Source of the DNA: Levilactobacillus lindianensis
Lineage (GTDB): Bacteria; Bacillota; Bacilli; Lactobacillales; Lactobacillaceae
Reading direction: 5' to 3'
NCBI RefSeq assembly: GCF_003946095.1
Contig: NZ_RHOD01000007.1
Location: forward strand, 1 to 64,000
Length of the DNA: 64,000 nt
How positions within the stretch are numbered: position 1 is the stretch's first letter; the number at the start of each line of letters is the position of its first letter. The translations under genes were made by a program, and so were the position numbers. The notes under the pieces were generated by a model. The model did no database searches. It saw only the letters and a program-made list of their open reading frames with translations, and had not been told where the DNA came from. Shown here piece after piece: positions 25,302-34,404 of the stretch.

Positions 25302-25317
25302 TGTTTCATGTGAAACA
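25302..25317. repeat. parS-like palindrome TGTTTCATGTGAAACA
   Basis: Perfect copy, with an 18-bp extended palindrome, between the CadD-like gene and the next small gene. Confidence 0.6.
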
Positions 25318-25333
25318 TTCAAGGAGGCTCCCC

Positions 25334-25657
25334 ATGTCTATTTCCACCCTAACGTTAACCGGCATCAACGCCCGGTCGAGACGTCCCGATCGGGTCACAC
25401 TGACGCTGACGGATCTCCGGCTATTAACCGGTGACCAACAGCTTGCGCACCTGACCCTTCAAGATCACGTTCTCGGTATCATCTCGGGTCGCGCCTATCG
25501 AACCGCACAACAGACACTGGGCATTCGCGACTTTCGTTATTTCTTAGATGAAGCGAACCTCACCCTCGCTCTAAATGACACAGCCCACAATCGTCAAGCC
25601 ATGGCCGATCTCTTCGCCTTCGCGAACGACCACCACCTCTGGACGACTAAACACTAG
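25334..25657 (+). CDS. Hypothetical protein
   Basis: A 107-residue protein with no recognised domain: two short beta-rich repeats (STLTLTGINARSRRPDRVTLTLTDLRLLTGD, LAHLTLQDHVLGIISG) then a helical C-terminus. ATG 25334 has AAGGAGG directly before it; the ATG at 25301 is part of the parS-like palindrome and has no ribosome binding site. Probably read through from the CadD-like gene, since no terminator lies between them. Confidence 0.6.
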   Translation: MSISTLTLTGINARSRRPDRVTLTLTDLRLLTGDQQLAHLTLQDHVLGIISGRAYRTAQQTLGIRDFRYFLDEANLTLALNDTAHNRQAMADLFAFANDHHLWTTKH

Positions 25658-25665
25658 CTATAAAG

Positions 25666-25706
25666 AAACCGTTTGACCAACACCCCTGTTGATCGAACGG
25701 TTTTTA
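25666..25706. terminator. Bidirectional terminator
   Basis: AAACCGTTtGAcCAAC pairs with GTTGaTCgAACGGTTT, followed by TTTA; A-rich on the left side. It lies between convergent genes. Confidence 0.7.
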
Positions 25707-25749
25707 TTTCGTAAATTTTTAAACTTTGGGTCGTCACATTTAAATCGTA

Positions 25750-26634
25750 TTACTCTTCCAAGGTTTCGCGTAGGACCTGCAGCACCCGCTGTTGCGTCGC
25801 CGTTAAGACGTGGGAAGTCCGGGTAACAATACTGGTGATAAAAGCTGGCTGTTCATCATCTAACAGTTCCAGCCGTACGACATCGTCACGGTGCTGATCC
25901 ACGATATCCGTCAAGAAGGTCACCCCAACATTTTCTGCCAACAGGTTCATGATGACGTGGGTATCGGCAGCCCGAAAAACCACGTCGGGGCGAAAATGAT
26001 TCCGACGAGTCAGCTTGTTGAAGGCCGTGTTATGAACAAAGCTACTAGTAAAGAGAACAAACTTCTCTCGCTTGAGTTCACTAAAGTAGATCCGTTTACG
26101 CTTGGCCAACGGGTGCTGGGCCGAGACGAAGATGTTGAAGGGTTTGCGATCAAACTCCTCGGCCAGTAGTGTCTGGTAAGACAGTGGTTCGGCCGAGCCC
26201 AACAAGGCGATATCGGCCTGGCCATCACGCAAGGCGTTACGGAGCCACACGGAACCGCCCTCTAATGTCTGAATGTTTTCGAGTATTCCCAATTCCTGTA
26301 ACCGGGCCGCCACCCGGGGAAAGTAATGATTTTCAATAATTGGTGGCAGACCCAACACGATGTTCTGTTGGGTCAGGTGATCCAGCTCCTGGTGGGCAAT
26401 GTCCAACTGCCGCAGAATGGATTGTGCATGCACTGCCAACTGTTGCCCACTATCCGTCACGATCAGCTCATGATGCGCCCGGTCACGCAGAAAAAGCTTG
26501 GTGTTGAACTCCGTCTCCAGCCGCTTAACCGCCATGGTAATCGTGGGTTGCGTCACCCCAAACGACGTCGCCACCTTGGAAAAATTTTTTTGTTTAATTA
26601 ATTGGTCAAAATAAGCTAAGTCTTTTGTGTTCAC
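25750..26634 (-). CDS. mleR: LysR-type regulator of malolactic genes, MleR
   Basis: A 294-residue LysR protein. HTH in residues about 1-60 (YFDQLIKQKNFSKVATSFGVTQPTITMAVKRLE), effector domain from about 90. It is divergent from malolactic enzyme and malate permease, the arrangement known for mleR in lactic acid bacteria, where it activates the genes in response to malate. A dyad TTATAAA-n5-TTTATAA (26670-26688) in the shared control region is a likely binding site. Confidence 0.85.
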   Translation of the reverse strand: MNTKDLAYFDQLIKQKNFSKVATSFGVTQPTITMAVKRLETEFNTKLFLRDRAHHELIVTDSGQQLAVHAQSILRQLDIAHQELDHLTQQNIVLGLPPIIENHYFPRVAARLQELGILENIQTLEGGSVWLRNALRDGQADIALLGSAEPLSYQTLLAEEFDRKPFNIFVSAQHPLAKRKRIYFSELKREKFVLFTSSFVHNTAFNKLTRRNHFRPDVVFRAADTHVIMNLLAENVGVTFLTDIVDQHRDDVVRLELLDDEQPAFITSIVTRTSHVLTATQQRVLQVLRETLEE

Positions 26635-26669
26635 AATTTATCCCCTCTAAATCAGCGTTTATTCGTTCA

Positions 26670-26730
26670 TTATAAAATAAATTTATAACGGATGCCACAT
26701 TTGACTATACTTTTGTCAGCGATTTATAGT
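26670..26730 (+). promoter_or_regulatory. mleA promoter and LysR-type dyad
   Basis: TTGACT (26701-26706), 18 bp, TATAGT (26725-26730) drive mleA. The dyad TTATAAA/TTTATAA (26670-26688) just upstream of the -35 fits a LysR activator site. Confidence 0.6.
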
Positions 26731-26770
26731 ATGACTCGTAAACTTAATTCGCGATTGGAGGAAACAATTT

Positions 26771-28408
26771 ATGACAACCACTGCCTCAATTTTAAATAAC
26801 CCCTTCTTAAATAAGGGAACGGCCTTCACTCAGGCCGAACGCCAAGCCCTTGGGATCGTCGGCACGCTTCCTAGCCACGTCCAAACCTTGGACGAACAAG
26901 CTACCCAAGCCTACGCACAATTTCAAAGCAAAGCCAATGACTTAGAAAAGCGGCTCTTCTTGATGAACCTGTTCAATGAAAACCGGACGCTATTCTTCCG
27001 TTTAATGGATGACCACGTTGTTGAATTCATGCCCATCGTCTATGACCCAACGGTGGCCGACTCTATTGAACAATACAGCCACCTCTTCACCGATCCTCAA
27101 AACGCCGCGTTCATCTCCATTGATGACCCCGACAACATTGAAGCAACTCTAAAGAACGCCGCTGACGGCCGCGACATTCGTCTGGTCGTTGTAACCGACG
27201 CCGAAGGAATTCTCGGTATGGGTGATTGGGGTGTCAACGGTGTGGATATCGCCGTTGGTAAACTGATGGTTTACACCGCCGCAGCCGGTATTGACCCTGC
27301 CCAAGTGTTACCTGTAAGTATCGATGCTGGGACCAACAACCAAACCTTGTTGGATGACCCACTTTACTTAGGTAACCACCACAAGCGAGTTTACGGTGAC
27401 GTTTACTACGACGTGATTGACCGCTTCGTAACCGCAGAACAGAAACTGTTCCCTGAATCACTCTTGCACTGGGAAGATTTCGGACGCTCCAACGCGCAAG
27501 TTATCTTGGACAAGTACAAGGACCAATTTGCAACCTTTAACGATGATATTCAAGGAACTGGGATGGTCGTTCTGGCCGGAATCCTAGGTGCCTTAAACAT
27601 CTCTAAGGAAGACATCAAGGACCAAAAGTTCTTAACCTTCGGTGCTGGGACTGCCGGCATGGGGATTGCTAACCAAATCCTCGATGAATTGAAGCGTGCT
27701 GGTCTTTCTGACGAAGAAGCCCGGAAGCACTTCTATGCCGTCGACAAGCAAGGGTTACTCTTCGATGACACCCCTGATTTAACGGCCGCTCAAAAGGAAT
27801 TCACTCGTCAACGTAGCGAATTCGACAACGCTGACGAGCTGACGAACCTGGCTGCCATCGTGAAGACGGTGCACCCAACGGTTATGATCGGAACGTCCAC
27901 CCAACCTGGTACCTTTACGGAAGAAATCGTGAAGGACATGGCTGCTCACACGGAACGTCCTATCATTTTCCCACTGTCTAACCCGACCAAGTTGGCCGAA
28001 GCAACTGCTGCCGACCTGATCAAGTGGACCGACGGAAAAGCCCTCATCGCAACTGGGATTCCAGCCGGCGACGTTGACTACAAAGGTGTCACTTACCACA
28101 TTGGCCAAGGAAACAACGCGCTGATGTACCCTGGTTTAGGTTTCGGGTTGATCGCTTCAACTGCCAAGGTCTTAAATGGCGAAACGCTCTCCGCTGCTTG
28201 CCACGCCCTTGGTGGCATTGTGGACACCACGCAAGCCGGTGCCGCAGTCTTACCACCCGTTTCCCAATTAACCAGCTTCTCACAAAAGTTAGCTGAAATC
28301 GTGGCCCAAAGTGTCCTCGACCAAAAGCTGAACAAGGAACCTATCACTGATGCCAAGCAAGCCGTTGCTGACATGAAGTGGGTGCCAGAATACAAGAGTG
28401 TCGACTAA
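26771..28408 (+). CDS. mleA: Malolactic enzyme
   Basis: A 545-residue enzyme of the malic/malolactic family that decarboxylates L-malate to L-lactate using bound NAD and Mn. Visible marks: [35 protein letters not shown] and the nucleotide fold [14 protein letters not shown]. The overall length, the divergent mleR and the downstream permease support malolactic rather than malic enzyme. Also called mleS. It consumes a proton and supports acid tolerance. RBS GGAGG. Confidence 0.9.
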   Translation: MTTTASILNNPFLNKGTAFTQAERQALGIVGTLPSHVQTLDEQATQAYAQFQSKANDLEKRLFLMNLFNENRTLFFRLMDDHVVEFMPIVYDPTVADSIEQYSHLFTDPQNAAFISIDDPDNIEATLKNAADGRDIRLVVVTDAEGILGMGDWGVNGVDIAVGKLMVYTAAAGIDPAQVLPVSIDAGTNNQTLLDDPLYLGNHHKRVYGDVYYDVIDRFVTAEQKLFPESLLHWEDFGRSNAQVILDKYKDQFATFNDDIQGTGMVVLAGILGALNISKEDIKDQKFLTFGAGTAGMGIANQILDELKRAGLSDEEARKHFYAVDKQGLLFDDTPDLTAAQKEFTRQRSEFDNADELTNLAAIVKTVHPTVMIGTSTQPGTFTEEIVKDMAAHTERPIIFPLSNPTKLAEATAADLIKWTDGKALIATGIPAGDVDYKGVTYHIGQGNNALMYPGLGFGLIASTAKVLNGETLSAACHALGGIVDTTQAGAAVLPPVSQLTSFSQKLAEIVAQSVLDQKLNKEPITDAKQAVADMKWVPEYKSVD

Positions 28409-28457
28409 GACGCCCCATTTCTCGCACTAGGTTCACCCAAAACTGAATAGTAATCCC

Positions 28458-28506
28458 CTCACGTGCTAGTTCGTCGGTGACTTCTCGCTGACCACGAGCA
28501 CGTGAG
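28458..28506 (+). repeat. Intercistronic hairpin mleA-mleP
   Basis: CTCACGTGCT (28458-28467) pairs with AGCACGTGAG (28497-28506), no T run. It lies between mleA and the permease and may set the relative mRNA levels of the two genes. Confidence 0.5.
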
Positions 28507-28541
28507 TTACTCTAACATTACTTGAAAGAAGGACGTCTCTC

Positions 28542-29513
28542 GTGGCTGTTTTATGGAATTCAATTCAAAGTGTCCTCGTCGTAGTCTTAATCATGATTCT
28601 TGGTTACGTTCTCCGGCGGCAAGGTTGGTTCGACGACAAGTTCGGCGGTACCATCTCTAAATTTATCAAGAACATCGCACTGCCCGCATCGATCTTCGTT
28701 TCGGTGCTAAGTCGGTTAACCCGGGGCCAACTGGTCTCCTTCTCTGGCTACCTGGTCTACGCCTTTATTGCCGTTATCATCGGCTACATCATCGCGTTTG
28801 GCCTCGTTCGAATCATGCACGTGAAGCCCGGTCGTAAAGGGATCTTCATCAACGCCGTCGTCAACGCCAACACCATCTTCATTGGGTTGCCTTTGAACAT
28901 CGCGCTGTTTGGGGATAAGAGTATGACCTACTTCCTGGTTTACTATATCGTCAACACCGTTTCGACGTGGGCTTTTGGGGTCTTCCTAATCTCCAACGAT
29001 GACCCAACGAAGCCGAAGGAAAAGCATCATAACAAGATCGACTGGAAGAAAGTTATCCCAATGCCACTGGTTGGTTTCTTAGTCGCCTTAATCTTCCTGC
29101 TCCTCAACATCCCAATCTTAAAGATCAGCTTCGTTAACTCAACGCTGACTTACGTAGGGAACCTGGTTACCCCACTGTCTCTGGTCTACATCGGGATTGT
29201 CTTGGCGGACGCTGGGCTGAAGAGTATTCACTTTGACCGTGACACGATCGTGGCCCTCCTGGGTCGGTTCGTCATGTCACCCATCTTAATGGTGGCGGTT
29301 CTGTTGGCTGCTGGTCACTTCGGTGCTAGCTTCCCAACGTTGGCTTCTCAAACCTTGATTGTGCAATCCGCAACGCCAATGCTTGCGGTCTTACCAATCC
29401 TGGCTAATGAAGCCCACGGTGATGTGGAATACGCGACGAACATCGTGACGACCAGTACCGTGCTATTCATTATCGTCGTGCCGGTTCTGATGTCACTGAT
29501 TCAATTCATCTAG
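28542..29513 (+). CDS. mleP: Malate permease, AEC family
   Basis: A 323-residue auxin-efflux-carrier family transporter with about ten TM segments in two halves around a central loop (SNDDPTKPKEKHHNKIDWKK). In lactic acid bacteria such a gene after malolactic enzyme imports malate and exports lactate. Start is GTG behind AGAAGGA. Probably in one transcript with mleA. Confidence 0.85.
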   Translation: MAVLWNSIQSVLVVVLIMILGYVLRRQGWFDDKFGGTISKFIKNIALPASIFVSVLSRLTRGQLVSFSGYLVYAFIAVIIGYIIAFGLVRIMHVKPGRKGIFINAVVNANTIFIGLPLNIALFGDKSMTYFLVYYIVNTVSTWAFGVFLISNDDPTKPKEKHHNKIDWKKVIPMPLVGFLVALIFLLLNIPILKISFVNSTLTYVGNLVTPLSLVYIGIVLADAGLKSIHFDRDTIVALLGRFVMSPILMVAVLLAAGHFGASFPTLASQTLIVQSATPMLAVLPILANEAHGDVEYATNIVTTSTVLFIIVVPVLMSLIQFI

Positions 29514-29538
29514 TTTCCTAACTTCTAGGGGAGTATAC

Positions 29539-29572
29539 AAAGGGCGCTACCACTGCGGTAGCGCCCTTTTTG
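29539..29572 (+). terminator. Terminator of the mle operon
   Basis: AAGGGCGCTACC-actgc-GGTAGCGCCCTT followed by TTT. Confidence 0.85.
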
Positions 29573-29588
29573 TGTTTCACATGAAACA
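29573..29588. repeat. parS-like palindrome TGTTTCACATGAAACA
   Basis: Perfect copy directly after the mle terminator. Confidence 0.6.
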
Positions 29589-29599
29589 TTATCTTCAGT

Positions 29600-29962
29600 C
29601 TAGTAAGTTGTCACCACAGCTGCCATAATCTGCCACTGCCCAGCAATCTGGTGAACCGTCATTTCGGTATTCAAGGGCCACTCGTGCCGGCCACTACCAT
29701 GAATACTAGCTAGCACCCGGTTCTGACCAGTAACGCGCCACCCATCAGCCTCAGGTGTCACCGTCACGTGGTCTTCTATCGAGGAAAAGTAGCGCATCGT
29801 TCCGCGTTGCAGTTCGCCTAGCCATTCGCTTCGAGGTTGAATGTAACCGGTCATATGGGTCAACGTGAAGCCTGGTGCGAGTAGCTTGTCCAAGGCCGCA
29901 ACATCATCGGCGGCCATGGCCACGTTGTAAGCCTGATATAAATTTAAAATTTCTTCGTTCAT
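29600..29962 (-). CDS. NTF2-like (SnoaL/DUF4440) protein
   Basis: A 120-residue cone-shaped NTF2-like protein (NLYQAYNVAMAADDVAALDKLLAPGFTLTHMTG, then strands ending QWQIMAAVVTTY). Often a small enzyme or binding protein of stress or secondary metabolism. It starts 15 bases after the NAD(P)-binding protein gene and shares its MerR-type promoter. Confidence 0.75.
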   Translation of the reverse strand: MNEEILNLYQAYNVAMAADDVAALDKLLAPGFTLTHMTGYIQPRSEWLGELQRGTMRYFSSIEDHVTVTPEADGWRVTGQNRVLASIHGSGRHEWPLNTEMTVHQIAGQWQIMAAVVTTY

Positions 29963-29977
29963 CTGTCATCGACTTCC

Positions 29978-30583
29978 TTACTTCCGGTTAATTCCCAAGC
30001 TATCACGAGAACCCAACGTCTTATCGTGAGCCAACCGAACAACCAAGTCCGCAATGCTTTTACGAGAAACGTCGTGGCCGCCAAAGGGTTCCCCCTTCTT
30101 CGTCAGGTCATAATCGGTGTCATTGCCGTTGTCAAACCAGCCGGGACGGATGACCGTGTAGTTCAAATCAGAGGCTTCAATCACGTCCGCCGCAGCCCGG
30201 TACCCCCGCAGCATCGGATTACTTTGCAGGTTGCCACTCGCACCCAAGCTAGCTGGGATTTCGTTATAAATGCCCATTGACGCGATGAACAACAGGCGCT
30301 TCACACCAGCTTCATCCATAGCGGCAACGAGGCTCTGGGCCATACCGCTCAAGTTACCACTCAGCGTGGCGAAGACCACGTCCTGTCCTTGTAAAGCTGC
30401 CTTCAAAGTTGCGGCATCGGTCACACTCCCTGTGACAGCTTGTTCGCGGTTGGCATTCAAACGACCTAATCGACTGGTGCTCCGCGCCATCAAGGTGAGG
30501 TGATCGGCCGTGTTGTCTAAGAAGTACTGGCGGGTGACGCTACCCACAGAACCCGTTGCGCCAATAATTAAAACGTTTGTCAT
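29978..30583 (-). CDS. NAD(P)H-binding protein, NmrA-like
   Basis: A 201-residue atypical SDR with the Rossmann start VLIIGATGSVG, catalytic-site-like MGIYNEI and NYTVIRPGWF. These proteins reduce quinones or sense redox state. ATG 30583 is preferred because GGAGG lies nine bases before it. A second NAD(P)-binding gene of the same kind (38289) sits in the same MerR-type regulon. Heads an operon with the NTF2-like gene. Confidence 0.8.
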   Translation of the reverse strand: MTNVLIIGATGSVGSVTRQYFLDNTADHLTLMARSTSRLGRLNANREQAVTGSVTDAATLKAALQGQDVVFATLSGNLSGMAQSLVAAMDEAGVKRLLFIASMGIYNEIPASLGASGNLQSNPMLRGYRAAADVIEASDLNYTVIRPGWFDNGNDTDYDLTKKGEPFGGHDVSRKSIADLVVRLAHDKTLGSRDSLGINRK

Positions 30584-30619
30584 AATCAATTTCCTCCAAG
30601 TAATTTAGTTGATAAATTC

Positions 30620-30650
30620 AGTGTAGACCCTTGCAGTTACTTCAAGGCAA
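30620..30650 (-). promoter_or_regulatory. MerR-type promoter 1 (NmrA-like/NTF2 operon)
   Basis: On the minus strand TTGCCT (30645-30650), exactly 19 bp, TACACT (30620-30625). The long spacer with TTGAAGTAACTGCAAGG is typical of MerR-activated promoters. Confidence 0.75.
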
Positions 30651-30668
30651 GATCTAGATTCAAAATAA

Positions 30669-32009
30669 TTATGATTCTTGATGTTCTCCCGGAACAATCA
30701 AGAAGATGGCAGCGAATAAAGCCAGCAATAAGAGCCCAGCTCCCATCAGAATTGCGTGTTGGAATCCCGCCACCTGGCCACTAAAGAGGCCTTGAACCGT
30801 GACTAAAATTGAGAGGCCAACCGAACCACCAATCTGATGCATCACGTTGACAACCCCAGACGCAGCACCAGCATCGGCACCTTGGGTGTGGGCCACCCCG
30901 GCCGCCGTGAAGGGACTCAGTGAGAGACCCTGACCAATCCCAACGATCACCATTGGGGCGGCAATTCCCCACCAATAGCCCACGGCTGGCGTAAAGAAAC
31001 TCATCCAGAGCATCCCCGCCGCTGTCAGCGCGATGCCAATTACCAGTAGGCCACCATTGCCCCATTTTGCCGTTAAGCGAGCGACTTGCAAGGCCACGAT
31101 GAAGTTCACGATAGTTAAGGGAAAGAAGGCCACACCGGCCATTAGGGCGCTAAAACAGAGTTGATTCTGCATCAGCTGAGGCGTGATGAACCAAAAGCCC
31201 ATCATCGCACCCAGATAGAGGAACCGGCCCACATAGGCCCCGATACGTTCGCGATCCATGAAGATTCGTAAGGGCATAATGGGTTGACCTGTCCGGTGTT
31301 CCTGATAGATAAAACCCGCCAGGAAAACCACAGCCAGAATCAAGGCCGGTAACTTGGCCCAGTCCCCAATAATGCTGTAAACCAGGGCGCTCATGCCGAT
31401 TAAGGACGTCAGCGTTCCGATCCAATCTAATTTACCAGACTGCGCATCATCGGTCCGTAAATGTTTAACCGCTAAATAGAACATCCAGATACTAATTGGC
31501 ACGTTAATGAAGAATCCGACTCGCCAAGTCAGGAGACTGGCAAAGATACCGCCAATCACCAGGCTGACACTGGCCCCGATACCCGCCATCGCCCCATAGT
31601 AAGCAATAGCCTTGGTTCGTTCGGCTCCCTCATAGGTATCCATCAGGATGGCCAGTGTGGTTGGCGCCAGGATGGCAGACCCAATTCCTTGAAAGGCCCG
31701 AGAGACAATAATCATCGGGGCATTAACCGCAAGCCCCACCAGCAGTGATCCTAAACCAAAGATCACCAGGCCAATCTGGAAAACCCGCCGCCGGCCAAAT
31801 AAGTCCCCGGCACGGCCACCCAGTAACAGGAACCCACCAAATGTCAGTGAGTAAGCACTGCTGACCCAGGATAAGGTTGCCTGATTAAGGTTCAGGTCTT
31901 GGGCAATCTTTACCGTTCCTGTAAAGATAATCGAATTGTCTAGTAGAATCATAAAGTAACTCATGAGAATGACCAGTAAGATCCAGTCAAAGCGTTTATT
32001 CTTTGTCAT
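30669..32009 (-). CDS. MFS drug transporter, DHA2 (EmrB/QacA) type
   Basis: A 446-residue exporter. Motif A is GGRAGDLFGRRR after TM2; motif C-like stretches and VNVPISIW follow TM6 as in the 14-TM DHA2 family. Under a MerR-type promoter whose half-site matches those of the neighbouring alcohol dehydrogenase and reductases, so it probably exports an electrophile, aldehyde or drug that induces the set. Confidence 0.85.
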   Translation of the reverse strand: MTKNKRFDWILLVILMSYFMILLDNSIIFTGTVKIAQDLNLNQATLSWVSSAYSLTFGGFLLLGGRAGDLFGRRRVFQIGLVIFGLGSLLVGLAVNAPMIIVSRAFQGIGSAILAPTTLAILMDTYEGAERTKAIAYYGAMAGIGASVSLVIGGIFASLLTWRVGFFINVPISIWMFYLAVKHLRTDDAQSGKLDWIGTLTSLIGMSALVYSIIGDWAKLPALILAVVFLAGFIYQEHRTGQPIMPLRIFMDRERIGAYVGRFLYLGAMMGFWFITPQLMQNQLCFSALMAGVAFFPLTIVNFIVALQVARLTAKWGNGGLLVIGIALTAAGMLWMSFFTPAVGYWWGIAAPMVIVGIGQGLSLSPFTAAGVAHTQGADAGAASGVVNVMHQIGGSVGLSILVTVQGLFSGQVAGFQHAILMGAGLLLLALFAAIFLIVPGEHQES

Positions 32010-32047
32010 CTGTGTATTTGCTCCTCGTCTTTAAGTGAATGATTAGG

Positions 32048-32078
32048 AGTTTAGACCTTCATCTACACTTCAAGGCAA
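32048..32078 (-). promoter_or_regulatory. MerR-type promoter 2 (MFS exporter)
   Basis: On the minus strand TTGCCT (32073-32078), 19 bp, TAAACT (32048-32053), spacer starting TGAAGTGTAGATGAAGG. Confidence 0.75.
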
Positions 32079-32194
32079 GGAAATTTTTGAATTAATTTTG
32101 AGAAATTAAAAAGTCACGGTCTGTGGGGAACCCGCGACTTACTGTTATTAGTTCTGAGAGATATATTTGCTGGAAACCTAACAAAAAATGAGTT

Positions 32195-32338
32195 CTACTT
32201 TGTTTCCCCGCGATCTAAGTAAGCCATCATCTTATCAACATCAGTAAATAATGGCGAATCTTCTGGCATTAAACCCAGTTCCTTCACTTCCGCTAAAACC
32301 CTGACCCAACGGGAAGGGATTCTCCGTAACTTCAAGCT
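32195..32338 (-). pseudogene. Orphan 3' gene fragment
   Basis: An open stretch of 47 codons ending in TAG encodes a protein-like tail (RWVRVLAEVKELGLM, then PEDSPLFTDVDKMMAYLDRG). No start with a ribosome binding site opens it, and a stop codon precedes it. It looks like the C-terminus of a lost gene. An ATG-initiated 24-residue peptide is the alternative. I do not recognise the family. Confidence 0.4.
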
Positions 32339-32346
32339 TTAGACCC

Positions 32347-32388
32347 AAAAGGACACCCGTCAACCTTAAGTTAACGCGGTGCCCTTTT
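32347..32388 (+). terminator. Terminator-like hairpin
   Basis: AAAAGGaCACC pairs with GGTGcCCTTTT, followed by TT, in the gap between the fragment and the helicase gene. Confidence 0.4.
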
Positions 32389-32520
32389 TTCACTCTTACT
32401 CCGAAATCATCTGTGACACACTATCTCTTTCCCACATCTATTATAGCATGCCTAGCACCCTAAAAACAGACTGGTTATTGTCGCTAAAGCGCGTAGATTA
32501 GGGAATCCGGAGGTGATTGG

Positions 32521-34329
32521 ATGGGACAAAATGAGACACACCATCTACAGGTAATCTACCAACGTTTAACGCGCGACATCGACCGACTCACAAGGCAACT
32601 GGCCGATCTCGCCCAATCTGCTCGATCCATGAAACAACAGCTTAGCAGTGATGGTCATCTCGATCTCGGGACTTTCAGTGATCAGTTGGAAAGCTTTGCT
32701 AGTATTGAGGCCAACAATCGACAGATCGACACGCTGAATGCCCGCCACGATACCGCGGTGACCCGCTTGAACCACGCTAAGTTGCTATTACCACAGGCCT
32801 ACTTTGCCAAGCTCAACCTGGACTTTGGCGATGATGACCGTGAAGAACTCTATTTAGGTAAAGTGGGCTACACCGACGAAAACACCCAGGACCTGGTCTA
32901 CGACTGGCGATCGCCCGTCGCCGATGCTTACTACGCTAATCGAACGGGGGCCACGACTTACCGCGCTAACGGTCACGACATCCCCGTCACCATCCAGCAA
33001 CGTCAACAATTTGTCATCGACCACGACCATTTGCTTCAGGTGGTCGACACCGATGCCGCCATTGGCGATCCCTTGTTATTGGAAGTGCTCGCCAGCAACC
33101 GCAGCGGGGGCCTCCAGGAAATCACGGCTACCATCCAACAGGAACAAAACGCCATCATTCGGGAGAGCCGTCACCCCATCGTGATTGTCGACGGCGTTGC
33201 TGGGAGTGGTAAGACTTCCGTGCTCCTCCAGCGCGTGGCCTACCAACTCTATCGCCACCGTGACAGCTGGTCCCCCGCGGACATCTTGATTCTCACCCCC
33301 AACACCGCCTTTAGTCGCTACATTCGTGGCGTCCTGCCGGCATTGGGTGAGGCGGAACCGCTGAGTACCACCTATCTCAAACTCATCCAATCTTGGGGGC
33401 AGCGCTTTGGCCTGACCATTTCAAACACAACCGACAACCACTTGGTAGAACTTGCCGCTCGTCTCCGGCAACCCTACCCCCAGACACCGGCCGGTCTGTC
33501 CCAACGGGCCTACGACCAATCCAACAATCGGGACTCGCTCTTAATCCGCATGCAGACCGCTTGGCGTTGGCTAACTGCCGTCAATCTAGCTCCGGAAGAG
33601 CTCGGTGATTGGCTGAACTGGGATCAATTTGGTCGTGACTTGGGAAGCATACCCCTCACGGCCTACGATCGCCTGTACCTCCTGTTGAACTTTACCGCCT
33701 ACCAACAGACGGTCACGCAGGCCCTTTTCATTGACGAGGCCCAGGACTACAGTTCGGATACCTGGCTCTTTCTCGCCACTCTTTTTCGGAAGACGGCAAT
33801 CACCATCGTCGGGGATCATCGCCAACGGCTAAGTGGCCAAGCAACGACCATTTCAGACTTCTTTGACCCAGATAAGACCGCACACTTACGCCTCACCACC
33901 AGCTACCGCGCCACTGGCCAGATCACCCGGTTCTTCGGCCAATTTGCCGGCGATTGGCAAGATAAAATTTCGGCGGTCCAGAAGGAAGGCACCGCACCGC
34001 AAATCGGGAAGACTAACGCCCTCTCACACGTGCTGGCTAAGCAATCACTCTCTGCGACCCAGAGTCTCGGGATCATCACGCCAACGGCTGAAATTGCGGC
34101 CAGACTGGCTACTCAGTATCCCGAAGGCCAGCTGCTTGAAGCCCAGACCCGCCGCACCGTTCGCCCAGGCATAAATATTCTGCCGCTTGCCCTAGCCAAA
34201 GGCCTAGAGTTCGATTTTGCCGTCGTCACACATTGGCAATCAGCCTTCTACACCGACCCACAACATGGAAATAACCGCCGCTATGTCGCGGCTTCACGAG
34301 GCACTAAGGGCTTAACCCTCCTCAACTAG
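32521..34329 (+). CDS. HelD-like UvrD-family helicase (short form)
   Basis: A 602-residue superfamily 1 ATPase. N-terminal coiled coil (residues about 5-90), Walker A GVAGSGKTS near 225, motif II LFIDEAQDYS near 405, motif IV-like TTSYRATGQITRF near 460, C-terminal LALAKGLEFDFAVV near 560. HelD proteins pull RNA polymerase off DNA and recycle it. Typical class I HelD has about 770 residues, so this is a compact paralogue. RBS GGAGG. Its specific role is inferred. Confidence 0.78.
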   Translation: MGQNETHHLQVIYQRLTRDIDRLTRQLADLAQSARSMKQQLSSDGHLDLGTFSDQLESFASIEANNRQIDTLNARHDTAVTRLNHAKLLLPQAYFAKLNLDFGDDDREELYLGKVGYTDENTQDLVYDWRSPVADAYYANRTGATTYRANGHDIPVTIQQRQQFVIDHDHLLQVVDTDAAIGDPLLLEVLASNRSGGLQEITATIQQEQNAIIRESRHPIVIVDGVAGSGKTSVLLQRVAYQLYRHRDSWSPADILILTPNTAFSRYIRGVLPALGEAEPLSTTYLKLIQSWGQRFGLTISNTTDNHLVELAARLRQPYPQTPAGLSQRAYDQSNNRDSLLIRMQTAWRWLTAVNLAPEELGDWLNWDQFGRDLGSIPLTAYDRLYLLLNFTAYQQTVTQALFIDEAQDYSSDTWLFLATLFRKTAITIVGDHRQRLSGQATTISDFFDPDKTAHLRLTTSYRATGQITRFFGQFAGDWQDKISAVQKEGTAPQIGKTNALSHVLAKQSLSATQSLGIITPTAEIAARLATQYPEGQLLEAQTRRTVRPGINILPLALAKGLEFDFAVVTHWQSAFYTDPQHGNNRRYVAASRGTKGLTLLN

Positions 34330-34342
34330 GGCAGCGGATCTT

Positions 34343-34380
34343 AAAAAGGGATCGTGACAAATAACGTCACGATCCCTTCG
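34343..34380. terminator. Bidirectional terminator
   Basis: AAGGGATCGTGAC-aaataac-GTCACGATCCCTT, A-rich on the left and T on the right, between convergent genes. Confidence 0.8.
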
Positions 34381-34404
34381 TTTGCTTAATTTAAGTTCTC
34401 AGCC

